A DNA stretch of 64,000 nt, taken from the NCBI RefSeq assembly GCF_004354015.1, contig NZ_SMRU01000017.1, positions 62,001-126,000 on the forward strand, read 5' to 3'. This document shows, in pieces, positions 50,138 to 57,138 of the stretch. Source of the DNA: Arthrobacter terricola (GTDB lineage Bacteria; Actinomycetota; Actinomycetes; Actinomycetales; Micrococcaceae). The first letter of the stretch is position 1, and every line of letters begins with the position of its first letter. A program made the position numbers and the translations under genes. The notes beneath the pieces are model-generated. The model was not told where the DNA came from, did not search any database, and saw only the letters and a program-made list of their open reading frames with translations.

Positions 50138-52315
50138 ATGGAACCGCTCCACCTCCGTTCCGCCGACACAAGCCTGGTGGTCAGCTTCAACAACGGAGAG
50201 GCCGAGGTCATCCATTGGGGAGCCGACCTTGGCAGCGACCTCCCGGACCTTGCCATCCTGGGCGCGCCCATTCCCAACTCCGCCGTCGACGTAACCGTCC
50301 CGGCCGGCCTCATCCCCCAGGCCTCTTCCGCTTGGCTGGGGCGTCCCGGCTTGCGGGGACACAGGATTTCCGACGGCGTCTCCGGACTCGACTTCTCCGT
50401 CCGTCTCCGTGTGGTGGACGTCCAGCGCGACGCCCGTTCCGCCGTCGTCGTCCAGAAAGATCCCGACGCCGGGATCACCGTGACCTCGACGCTCACCTTG
50501 CACCCGGGCGGGCTCCTCGAAATGCGGCACTCAGCCGTCAACGACGGCACGTCCCCCTTCCAGCTCGACGAACTGGCGACCGCCCTCCCCGTGGGTCGCG
50601 CCGCCGTCGAACTCCTCGACCTCACCGGACGGTGGTGCCGCGAACGCCACCCGCAACGCCGTCCCGTGCAGCAAGGCACCTGGGTCCGCACCGGCCGCCA
50701 CGGCCGCACCGGGCACGACTCCTCCCTGCTGTTCGCCGCAGGGACCGCCGGATTCGGCAACCGCCACGGGAAGGTCTGGGCCACGCACCTTGCCTGGAGC
50801 GGCAATCACGAACAATTTTCCGACACCATCGGCGACGGCCGCACGATGATCGGCGGCTCCGAACTCCTAGGCCCGGCCGAAGTGGTGCTGCAGCCCGGCG
50901 AAAGCTACACCACGCCCGCGTTGTTTGCCGCTTACTCCGAGCGAGGTCTGGACGGCATCAGCGAGGCCTTCTACAGCTGGTTCCGTTCCCGGCCGCACCA
51001 CGTCCTGCCGGCAGCCTCGACCGGACTCCCCGCAGGCAAACCCCGTCCAGTAGTCCTCAACACCTGGGAAGCCGTGTACTTCGACCACAAGCTGGACACC
51101 CTGATCGAACTCGCGGAATCGGCCGCTGAGCTGGGCGTGGAACGATTCGTGCTCGACGACGGCTGGTTCCGCGGACGCCGCAACGACCACGCCGGACTAG
51201 GCGACTGGTACGTCGACGAAACACTGTGGCCCGAGGGATTGACGCCGCTCATCAAAGCGGTCAACTCCCACGGCATGGAATTCGGGCTTTGGGTGGAACC
51301 GGAGATGATCAACCTGGATTCCGACGCTGCACGGGCGCATCCGGAATGGGTGGTGGGTCCGGCGGTCCAATCGCACAAGGACGGCGGCCGCCTGCCCCTC
51401 GAATGGCGCCAACAGCACGTCATCGACCTCGTCAATCCCGCGGCGTGGCAATACATCTACGACCGCATGGACACGCTCCTGCGGGAAAACAACATCAAAT
51501 ACCTCAAGTGGGACCAGAACCGGGACCTCACCGAACACGGCCACGCGGGACGCGCCTCCGTGCACGAACAGACCCTTGCCGCGTACCGCCTTTTCGACGA
51601 ACTGCGCAAGGCACACCCCGGCGTGGAGATCGAAAGCTGCTCCTCCGGCGGTGCGAGGGTGGACCTCGGCATCCTCGAGCGGACGGACAGGATCTGGGCA
51701 TCGGACTGCAACGACGCCCTCGAGCGGCAGACCATCCAGCGCTGGACCGGCGTAGTGGTCCCACCGGAACTCGTGGGCGGGCATATCGGCCCCACCACTT
51801 CGCACACCACGGCCCGCACGCACGATCTGTCCTTCCGTGCCATCACCGCCATGTTCGGGCACTTCGGCATGGAGTGGGACATCCGGGAAGTCCAGGGTGC
51901 CGAGCGTGCGGAGCTCAAGCGGTTCATCGGCCTCTATAAGGTGCACCGGGGACTCATCCACAGTGGACGCATGGTCCGCGCGGATGTTCCTGACGACTCT
52001 TTGATGCTGCACGGCGTGGTGGCCCAGGACGATGCATCGGCCTTGTTCGCGATCGTCCGGACCCGGACCGCGTTTGCCGAACAGCCGGGGCACGTCGCCA
52101 TTCCGGGGCTCGATCCGGAACGTTCGTACCGGGTGGAGGCGATCTTCCCGGCTCCGGGCGACGCCGACTATGCGCACACGTTCACGCAGGTCCACCCGCC
52201 GGCATGGCTCGAATCCGGGGCCGAAGCGAGCGGCCGTTTCCTGGCAGAGGTCGGGCTCCCGATGCCGCTCGTGAACCCGGAGCACGCGTTGCTGCTCAAG
52301 CTTCGCGCCCTCTAA
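50138..52315 (+). CDS. GH36 alpha-galactosidase, 725 aa
   Basis: This glycosidase hydrolyses terminal alpha-1,6-galactosyl residues as in melibiose, raffinose and stachyose. It has full GH36 architecture: an N-terminal beta-sandwich, a barrel with VLDDGWF, nucleophile Asp-459 in YLKWDQNRD, the SCSSGG-type motif ESCSSGGARVD and acid/base Asp-523 in WASDCNDALERQ, and a C-terminal beta domain. There is no signal peptide, so substrates must be imported, consistent with the preceding transporter. A terminator lies upstream, so it may have its own promoter or depend on read-through. Its 3' end faces aroQ across a palindromic repeat. Confidence 0.96.
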   Translation: MEPLHLRSADTSLVVSFNNGEAEVIHWGADLGSDLPDLAILGAPIPNSAVDVTVPAGLIPQASSAWLGRPGLRGHRISDGVSGLDFSVRLRVVDVQRDARSAVVVQKDPDAGITVTSTLTLHPGGLLEMRHSAVNDGTSPFQLDELATALPVGRAAVELLDLTGRWCRERHPQRRPVQQGTWVRTGRHGRTGHDSSLLFAAGTAGFGNRHGKVWATHLAWSGNHEQFSDTIGDGRTMIGGSELLGPAEVVLQPGESYTTPALFAAYSERGLDGISEAFYSWFRSRPHHVLPAASTGLPAGKPRPVVLNTWEAVYFDHKLDTLIELAESAAELGVERFVLDDGWFRGRRNDHAGLGDWYVDETLWPEGLTPLIKAVNSHGMEFGLWVEPEMINLDSDAARAHPEWVVGPAVQSHKDGGRLPLEWRQQHVIDLVNPAAWQYIYDRMDTLLRENNIKYLKWDQNRDLTEHGHAGRASVHEQTLAAYRLFDELRKAHPGVEIESCSSGGARVDLGILERTDRIWASDCNDALERQTIQRWTGVVVPPELVGGHIGPTTSHTTARTHDLSFRAITAMFGHFGMEWDIREVQGAERAELKRFIGLYKVHRGLIHSGRMVRADVPDDSLMLHGVVAQDDASALFAIVRTRTAFAEQPGHVAIPGLDPERSYRVEAIFPAPGDADYAHTFTQVHPPAWLESGAEASGRFLAEVGLPMPLVNPEHALLLKLRAL

Positions 52316-52324
52316 CCCACCCCT

Positions 52325-52435
52325 CGGAGCATGCTCATCTTGCCTTCCAACCACGGAGCATGCTCATTTTTCGGCGTGAGCAGTGGACATAATTCGTATA
52401 TGTCCACTGCACGCCGTGAAAAATGGGCATGCTCC
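52325..52435. repeat. GAGCATGC palindromic repeat, copy A
   Basis: The full element (52355-52435) has 37-nt arms: left 52355-52391, right 52399-52435, 7-nt loop. The arms match except for one substitution and a 2-nt offset. The outer ends read GGAGCATGC/GCATGCTCC and the inner core GCAGTGGACATA / TATGTCCACTGC. A partial unit (GGAGCATGCTCAT) precedes it at 52326-52338. It lies between the convergent GH36 and aroQ genes. Confidence 0.85.
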
Positions 52436-52453
52436 TAAGTGTGGGGCGTATTT

Positions 52454-52918
52454 CTAGACTGAGCTCGCCAAGTAGTCGATAGCCAGCTTGTAGCCTTGGA
52501 CCCCCGCGCCGATGATGATTGCCTTGCAGACGGGCGAAAGGTACGAGTGGTGGCGGAATTCCTCGCGCTGGTGCACGTTGGTGATGTGGACCTCGACGGC
52601 GGGAAGTTCCACGGCTGCGATCGCGTCACGCAGTGCCACTGAAGTGTGGGTGTAAGCCCCGGCGTTGATGACGATACCCACGGACGTTCCGCGCGCCCCG
52701 TGGATGGCATCCACCAGGTCGCCCTCATGGTTGGACTGGACGCAGTCCACCGTGAAGCCGTGTGCCTCGGCCGCGGTTATTGCAAGGTGTTCGACGTCGG
52801 CAAGGGTGGAAGTGCCGTACTTTTCCGGCTCACGCGTGCCCAAAAGGTTCAAGTTAGGTCCGTTGAGGACAAGGATCGTGCCGCGACCGGCGTCATTGGC
52901 AGTGGGAGCTTCAGTCAT
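52454..52918 (-). CDS. aroQ: Type II 3-dehydroquinate dehydratase
   Basis: AroQ dehydrates 3-dehydroquinate to 3-dehydroshikimate, the third step of the shikimate pathway. It is a 154-residue subunit of a dodecameric enzyme. Conserved parts: [20 protein letters not shown] with the catalytic Tyr, [17 protein letters not shown], and [17 protein letters not shown] with the catalytic His. The start is the ATG at 52918, with GGGGAG close before it; a TTG three codons upstream is possible. It is monocistronic, flanked on both sides by the GAGCATGC repeat family, and far from other aro genes except the DAHP synthase at 1.6 kb. Confidence 0.96.
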   Translation of the reverse strand: MTEAPTANDAGRGTILVLNGPNLNLLGTREPEKYGTSTLADVEHLAITAAEAHGFTVDCVQSNHEGDLVDAIHGARGTSVGIVINAGAYTHTSVALRDAIAAVELPAVEVHITNVHQREEFRHHSYLSPVCKAIIIGAGVQGYKLAIDYLASSV

Positions 52919-52970
52919 GCTCCCCAATCTATCGGGCTACATGCCGGCCCGGCGTTTCTTACGCCCCACC

Positions 52971-53191
52971 GAGCATGCCCATCCCTTCAGCGCGGGGAGT
53001 GGTCATAACCCCGCTATGCCCACTCCACACGCCCACCGATGAGCATGCTCCTCAGCCGAAACAAACGCCCCCACCGAGCATGCGCATCTCTTAGCGCGAC
53101 GAGCGGACATAAACCCACTATGCCCACTCCACACGCCCACCACTGAGCATGCTCCTCAGGCGGAACAAATCCACCGATGAGCATGCTCCTT
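52971..53191. repeat. GAGCATGC palindromic repeats, copies B and C and a fragment
   Basis: Two further elements stand in tandem: copy B at about 52971-53052 and copy C at about 53076-53155. Each runs from GAGCATGC through ATAACCCCGCTATG or ATAAACCCACTATG and CCCACTCCACACGCCCAC to GAGCATGCTCCT. A partial unit follows at 53175-53191. The inner halves are less well paired than in copy A. The 281-bp gap between aroQ and the MarP gene is nearly filled by them. Confidence 0.82.
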
Positions 53192-53199
53192 GGAGGACG

Positions 53200-54384
53200 C
53201 TATTTCTTGGTGCACTGCCCGGGAGACACCGGCGCGCTGAGGGAGGCGGCTTGGGCGGCCACGGGAGAGAGCTCGTCCATGGTCAGGGCATAGCCGACTT
53301 GGACATTCGACGTTGTCTTCGCGAACACGACGCCGGCAACCTGGCCCTGCGTCGTCAGGAGCGGCCCGCCGGAATTTCCTGGCTGCACATCGCCTGCCAG
53401 TTTATAGACCGACTCCGGCGAAGGGTTCGCGCCGTAAATATCGGGGACCAACAGTGTCGAAATGCCCTCCACAGCGGCCGGCTTGGACTGGAAAGGCCCA
53501 CCGTGCGGATAGCCGGCGAAAGCCGCCTGCGAACCAGCCGGAAGGTCGCCGCTTAAGGACAGGGGCGCCGTCGGGAGTCCGTCAACGGCGAGCACTGCGA
53601 GGTCCCGCTGGCTGTCGAAGTAAACCACACGGCCGGGCAGCGCACCGCCGTCGGGGATTTCGACGACGGGTTGCGGCACGCCGGCGACGACGTGCGCATT
53701 GGTGATCACACGGCCCGGCGAAACTACGAAGCCGGAGCCGGTCTGGTTCTGGCCGCACTGATAAGCAGTGCCGGCGATCTTCAAGACCGACCGGGCCGCG
53801 GTGTTGAGGGCGGGAGTGTCTGTGTTGGTGTTCGGGACCTGGACCGGGCCAACCGGTCCGATGCCTTCGATGAGCTGCGGAATCCCGTTGCCCATGAAAG
53901 TGGACCGCAATTGCGCCACGCCTGCCTTGACCTGTGTGGGCGTAAGGGTGTCGATGAAGCGGATCACCTTCGACTCGGCGAGCTGCTGTGAAACGAACGG
54001 CACACCCAATGAGCCCACGCTGAAGGCCAGCATGGACATGACGAGAGCCGCGACCACCAGGCTGACGACGCCGCCGAGAATGCGGTCGAGGGCATTCAAC
54101 GGCTGGATCCGCACGGCTTTACGGACTTTTTGGCCGATCCATGTGCCGAGGCCATGTCCCAGGACGATGAGGAGCACGGCTGAACCGATGATGGCCGTCA
54201 GGCGCCAGTCGCTGTTTTTTACCCAGTCTCCGACGAGGGGGACAGCGATAAACGCAGCCACGGCACCGGCGACGAAACCGGCAATTCCACCAAGGGTCAC
54301 CAAGAAGCCGTTGCGCAGTCCGTAGATCAGGTAGGAAAGCAGCGTCAAAATCAACGCCAGGTCCAGTATGGTCAAGCCGAACAC
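53200..54384 (-). CDS. MarP-type membrane serine protease, 394 aa
   Basis: Four N-terminal transmembrane helices form a CvpA (colicin-V-production-like) domain (residues 1-165), followed by an extracytoplasmic trypsin-like protease. The triad is His-231 (VITNAHVVAG), Asp-261 (SQRDLAVLAV) and Ser-338 (QPGNSGGPLL). Mycobacterial MarP (Rv3671c) has the same layout and is required for acid and oxidative stress survival by activating a cell-wall hydrolase. The GTG start at 54384 stands 5 nt after GGAG; a TTG one codon earlier is less well spaced. In actinobacteria it is near crp and nth, as here. Confidence 0.92.
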   Translation of the reverse strand: MFGLTILDLALILTLLSYLIYGLRNGFLVTLGGIAGFVAGAVAAFIAVPLVGDWVKNSDWRLTAIIGSAVLLIVLGHGLGTWIGQKVRKAVRIQPLNALDRILGGVVSLVVAALVMSMLAFSVGSLGVPFVSQQLAESKVIRFIDTLTPTQVKAGVAQLRSTFMGNGIPQLIEGIGPVGPVQVPNTNTDTPALNTAARSVLKIAGTAYQCGQNQTGSGFVVSPGRVITNAHVVAGVPQPVVEIPDGGALPGRVVYFDSQRDLAVLAVDGLPTAPLSLSGDLPAGSQAAFAGYPHGGPFQSKPAAVEGISTLLVPDIYGANPSPESVYKLAGDVQPGNSGGPLLTTQGQVAGVVFAKTTSNVQVGYALTMDELSPVAAQAASLSAPVSPGQCTKK

Positions 54385-54632
54385 CAAAGCTCCTCACAGC
54401 CGGGTAAGCCCCAATTGTAAGTGCAGAGTCTGACAGCTTCCCTTCCGGGAGGAGTCGACCCCTAGCCGGGAGCACGATGGCCCGAACAGCGGCTCCATGC
54501 CCTGTCACTGCACAAATTTGGGCTTATACCGCGTGTTTTCGGGCGTTTCAGCTGCCAAGTACGTCACAGACTCGACAAAATTCTGAAACAATGGCTGAAG
54601 CGCCACAGCCGAACTTTTACTCAGGAGATTAC

Positions 54633-55310
54633 ATGGACATCGAGGTATTGCGCCGCGCACCCCTCTTCGCCACCCTTGACGACGACGCTTTCCGCCTGCT
54701 GACGGACGAACTCACAGAGGTGGACCTTTCACGCGGAGCATCCGTTTTCCGCGAAGGCGACCAGGGTGACCAGCTCTACTTCATCGTGTCCGGCAAGGTT
54801 AAGCTTGGCCGCACGTCGCCGGACGGCCGCGAGTCCCTCCTGGCGATCCTCGGCCCGGGCGAGCTCTTCGGCGAAATGGCCCTCTTCGACCCCAGCCCCC
54901 GCACCGCCACGGCCACTGCCGTTTCCGAGACGCGCCTGGCCGGCCTGAAGAACGAGAGCCTCAACGCCCTGTTGCGTACCCGTCCGGAAGTGTCTGCGCA
55001 GCTGCTGCAGGCACTTGCGCGCCGCCTCCGCCGCACCAACGACTCTCTCTCGGACCTCGTCTTCTCGGACGTCCCGGGCCGCGTGGCAAAGGCCCTCCTT
55101 GACCTCGCCGACCGCTTCGGCCGTCCCGCGACCGACGGCGTCCTGGTCGCCCACGAGCTCACCCAGGAAGAACTCGCCCAGTTGGTCGGCGCTTCGCGCG
55201 AAACCGTCAACAAGGCCCTCGCCGAGTTCGTGCAGCGCGGCTGGCTCCGCTTGGAAGCACGCGCCGTCGTCATCTTGGATATGCAGCGCCTGCGCCAGCG
55301 TTCGCGCTAA
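54633..55310 (+). CDS. crp: Crp/Fnr family transcriptional regulator (cAMP receptor, GlxR-like), 225 aa
   Basis: A cyclic-nucleotide-binding domain (residues 1-115, with GELFGEMALFDPSPRTATATA, the phosphate-binding cassette including Arg-Thr) is joined by a helix to a C-terminal winged helix (LTQEELAQLVGASRETVNKA, then LAEFVQRGWL). It should bind cAMP and act globally on carbon metabolism, as GlxR does in Corynebacterium. The start MDIEVLRRAPLF fits the family and has AGGAG 7 nt upstream; a longer frame from 54477 is rejected. It is divergent from the MarP gene, 248 bp apart. acs and the sugar clusters are plausible targets. Confidence 0.95.
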   Translation: MDIEVLRRAPLFATLDDDAFRLLTDELTEVDLSRGASVFREGDQGDQLYFIVSGKVKLGRTSPDGRESLLAILGPGELFGEMALFDPSPRTATATAVSETRLAGLKNESLNALLRTRPEVSAQLLQALARRLRRTNDSLSDLVFSDVPGRVAKALLDLADRFGRPATDGVLVAHELTQEELAQLVGASRETVNKALAEFVQRGWLRLEARAVVILDMQRLRQRSR

Positions 55311-55332
55311 GGATTTTTCCCAGCGACGCAGA

Positions 55333-55373
55333 AAAGGCCTGGCGACACCGGAATTCGGTGTCGCCAGGCCTTT
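55333..55373 (+). terminator. Terminator of crp
   Basis: A perfect 18-bp stem has arms AAAGGCCTGGCGACACCG (55333-55350) and 55356-55373, and loop GAATT. It begins 23 bp after the stop codon. Only three T residues follow. The stem itself contains GGCGACACC, related to the following repeats. Confidence 0.88.
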
Positions 55374-55376
55374 CTC

Positions 55377-55490
55377 GCGTCGCCAGCCGGTTTGCGCGTC
55401 GCCGGGCGGCTCATGCGTCGCCGGGCGGCTTATGCGTCGCCAGGCGGCTTACGTATCGCCGGGCAGTTTCCGTGTCGTCAGCGCTCGCGC
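55377..55490. repeat. Six-unit 19-bp tandem array, GCGTCGCC core (second locus)
   Basis: Units start at 55377, 55396, 55415, 55434, 55453 and 55472, exactly 19 bp apart. The central ones read GCGTCGCCGGGCGGCTTAT and the first and last are more diverged. The array begins right after the crp terminator and runs into the last codons of the Nudix gene. It shares period and core with the array at 888-938. Confidence 0.88.
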
Positions 55491-56389
55491 TGCGGCTCCC
55501 CTGACACGGTCCGGGCAGCTTCTACTTCGAGCATGAGTGTCCCGTCCTCTTCGACAAGCCGTGGCTGGTACACGTGCGGCTTGCGCTTATAGCTGAGGTA
55601 CGCGATGCAACCCTGGGCCGCGGCCATCTTTTCGAGCATGATCTCGGAGCCTGGCACCAGGAGCTGACCCAAAGGCAAGCCCGCGGTGTTTTCTTGGCCG
55701 ATTTCGTCGCCAAGGGCAGTGGTTCCGCGCTCGGCGATGATCGTCGAAACGCTGACCCAGCGGCCCCACACACCTTTGCTTTCCAAGAGCGTCGGCTGCT
55801 GGTTCACGGGAACCGTCGCGGCAAAATAGCGGGTGTTGAAGCGCCGGTGCGAGAAATCGGGACTGAGCCAGTTCACGAGCGGCTTGAGCAGGTCTGTCCG
55901 GAGTGACAGGCCGCGCTTGGCCAGGACGTCGGTGAGGGACTTGTCCTGGGCGGCAACGGCCTCCCGGGCTTTCATCCATTCGGGAGTGGACGTGCCCTCG
56001 ACCGTGGAGGAAAGGTCCGGACCGGCCAGCAAAACGCCGGTTTCCTCGAACAGCTCGCGGATGGCGCCCACCACGTGGCGGCGGGCAAGTCCGACGTCGG
56101 TGGTCCCCAGAACCTCGGCCCAATGCTGAGGCGAGGGGCCCAGCCAGCCGAGGGCGTCGTCGTCGGACGAGTCCAGCGACCCGCCCGGAAACGCGACCAC
56201 ACCCAGCGGCGAGGACCCGGGACGGTAACCCATCCACGTCTCCAAGCCGGTGGGCGAATCGCGGAGCAAAACTACAGAAGATGCAAGGCGCGCGGCGCTG
56301 GGAGTCCCCTCGCCGAGCTTAAGCCAGTTCCGTGCCGCACCTTCAAGTTCAGGGGGCAACGCGAAGAGGCGTCGGGCTAGCTGTGGCAA
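55478..56389 (-). CDS. Nudix hydrolase, NUDT19/Rv3672c-like with split Nudix box, 303 aa
   Basis: The Nudix signature is interrupted: VVAFPGGSLDSSD is separated by about 25 residues (ALGWLGPSPQHWAEVLGTTD) from ARRHVVGAIRELFEETGVLL. Such insertions occur in the NUDT19-type subfamily; CoA derivatives may be the substrate. The remaining domain is large (YFAATVPVNQQP, MLEKMAAAQGCIAYLS). The TTG at 56389 is the first possible start in frame; the true one could be a few codons later. It lies 17 bp after RidA on the same strand. The end overlaps the 19-bp repeat array. Confidence 0.78.
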   Translation of the reverse strand: MPQLARRLFALPPELEGAARNWLKLGEGTPSAARLASSVVLLRDSPTGLETWMGYRPGSSPLGVVAFPGGSLDSSDDDALGWLGPSPQHWAEVLGTTDVGLARRHVVGAIRELFEETGVLLAGPDLSSTVEGTSTPEWMKAREAVAAQDKSLTDVLAKRGLSLRTDLLKPLVNWLSPDFSHRRFNTRYFAATVPVNQQPTLLESKGVWGRWVSVSTIIAERGTTALGDEIGQENTAGLPLGQLLVPGSEIMLEKMAAAQGCIAYLSYKRKPHVYQPRLVEEDGTLMLEVEAARTVSGEPQRER

Positions 56390-56406
56390 TTGAGTGAACC
56401 GGTTCC

Positions 56407-56943
56407 TTAGCTGAATTCAGCGATCAGCTCGACCTCGACGGGCGAATCGAGCGGAAGGACTGCAACTCCGACGGCGGAACGGGCGTGCTGGCCTTTGTCA
56501 CCAAAGACACGTCCGAGGAGCTCGGAGGCACCATTAATCACACCGGGCTGGCCGGTGAAGGACGCATCGGAGGCCACGAAGCCGACGACCTTGACGATGC
56601 GTGTGATGCGGTCGAGGTCGCCGATGACGCTCTTGACCGCGGCCAGGGCGTTCACGGCGCAGATGGCCGCATACTTCTGGGCGGTTTCCGGAGACACAGT
56701 GGGCTCGTCCGAAAGCCCTTCGTCGCCGCTCGAGACCTTACCCGTTGATTCGAGCTTGCCGTTGATGAACGGCAATTGTCCGGAGGTGTACACGTGGTTG
56801 CCCGTGACAACGGCCGGAACGTACGCGGCTACCGGTGCGGCGACGCCGGGCAGGGTCAGTCCGAGCTCGGCGAGGCGCTGCTCGACGGCGGACACGGGGG
56901 CGGTGGTTTCCGCGCCGGCGGTGGCTTCTGCGGGGGTTGTCAT
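56407..56943 (-). CDS. RidA/YjgF family protein, 178 aa
   Basis: This is a RidA-like reactive-imine deaminase, longer than the usual 130 residues because of an N-terminal, Ala/Thr-rich 25-residue tail. Core: RLAELGLTLPGVAAPVAAYV, SGQLPFINGKLESTGKV, ICAVNALAAVKSVIGDLD and the terminal RSAVGVAVLPLDSPVEVEL. In several RidA-related subfamilies the catalytic Arg lies in the pattern (K)xxR(S/A)xVxVxxLP; here HARSAVGVAVLP retains Arg. The ATG at 56943 is 5 bp after the DUF4177 stop; its ribosome-binding site is inside that gene. It matches Rv3678c by position. Confidence 0.9.
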   Translation of the reverse strand: MTTPAEATAGAETTAPVSAVEQRLAELGLTLPGVAAPVAAYVPAVVTGNHVYTSGQLPFINGKLESTGKVSSGDEGLSDEPTVSPETAQKYAAICAVNALAAVKSVIGDLDRITRIVKVVGFVASDASFTGQPGVINGASELLGRVFGDKGQHARSAVGVAVLPLDSPVEVELIAEFS

Positions 56944-56948
56944 TGTTA

Positions 56949-57101
56949 CTACTTCTCCCTCTTCAAGTATGCAACTAGTCCGTTTCCATCGGGTCCCGGA
57001 ACGACCTGGACGAGTTCCCAGCCGTCCTCTCCCCACTGGTCGAGGATCTGCTTTGTGGCATGAATGATGAGCGGAATCGTCGCGTACTCCCATTTGGTCA
57101 T
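56949..57101 (-). CDS. DUF4177 small protein, 50 aa
   Basis: The short protein begins MTKWEYATIPLIIHATKQIL and ends with a beta-hairpin-like GWELVQVVPG segment and basic tail. It matches the DUF4177 pattern (KWEY...LN.WG..GWELV), of unknown function. It is translated 5 bp before RidA and is cotranscribed with it, as in mycobacteria (Rv3678A). It is divergent from the PonA gene, with only 37 bp between the two start codons, so the promoters must overlap. Confidence 0.85.
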   Translation of the reverse strand: MTKWEYATIPLIIHATKQILDQWGEDGWELVQVVPGPDGNGLVAYLKREK

Positions 57102-57138
57102 GAAAGAAAGCCTAGCCCTTGCCGGTAAAGTGGAGAAC

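Noticed and set aside
54477..54632. Longer N-terminus of the Crp protein
   Set aside because: The extension has no similarity to the family and lacks a ribosome-binding site, whereas AGGAG precedes the ATG at 54633.
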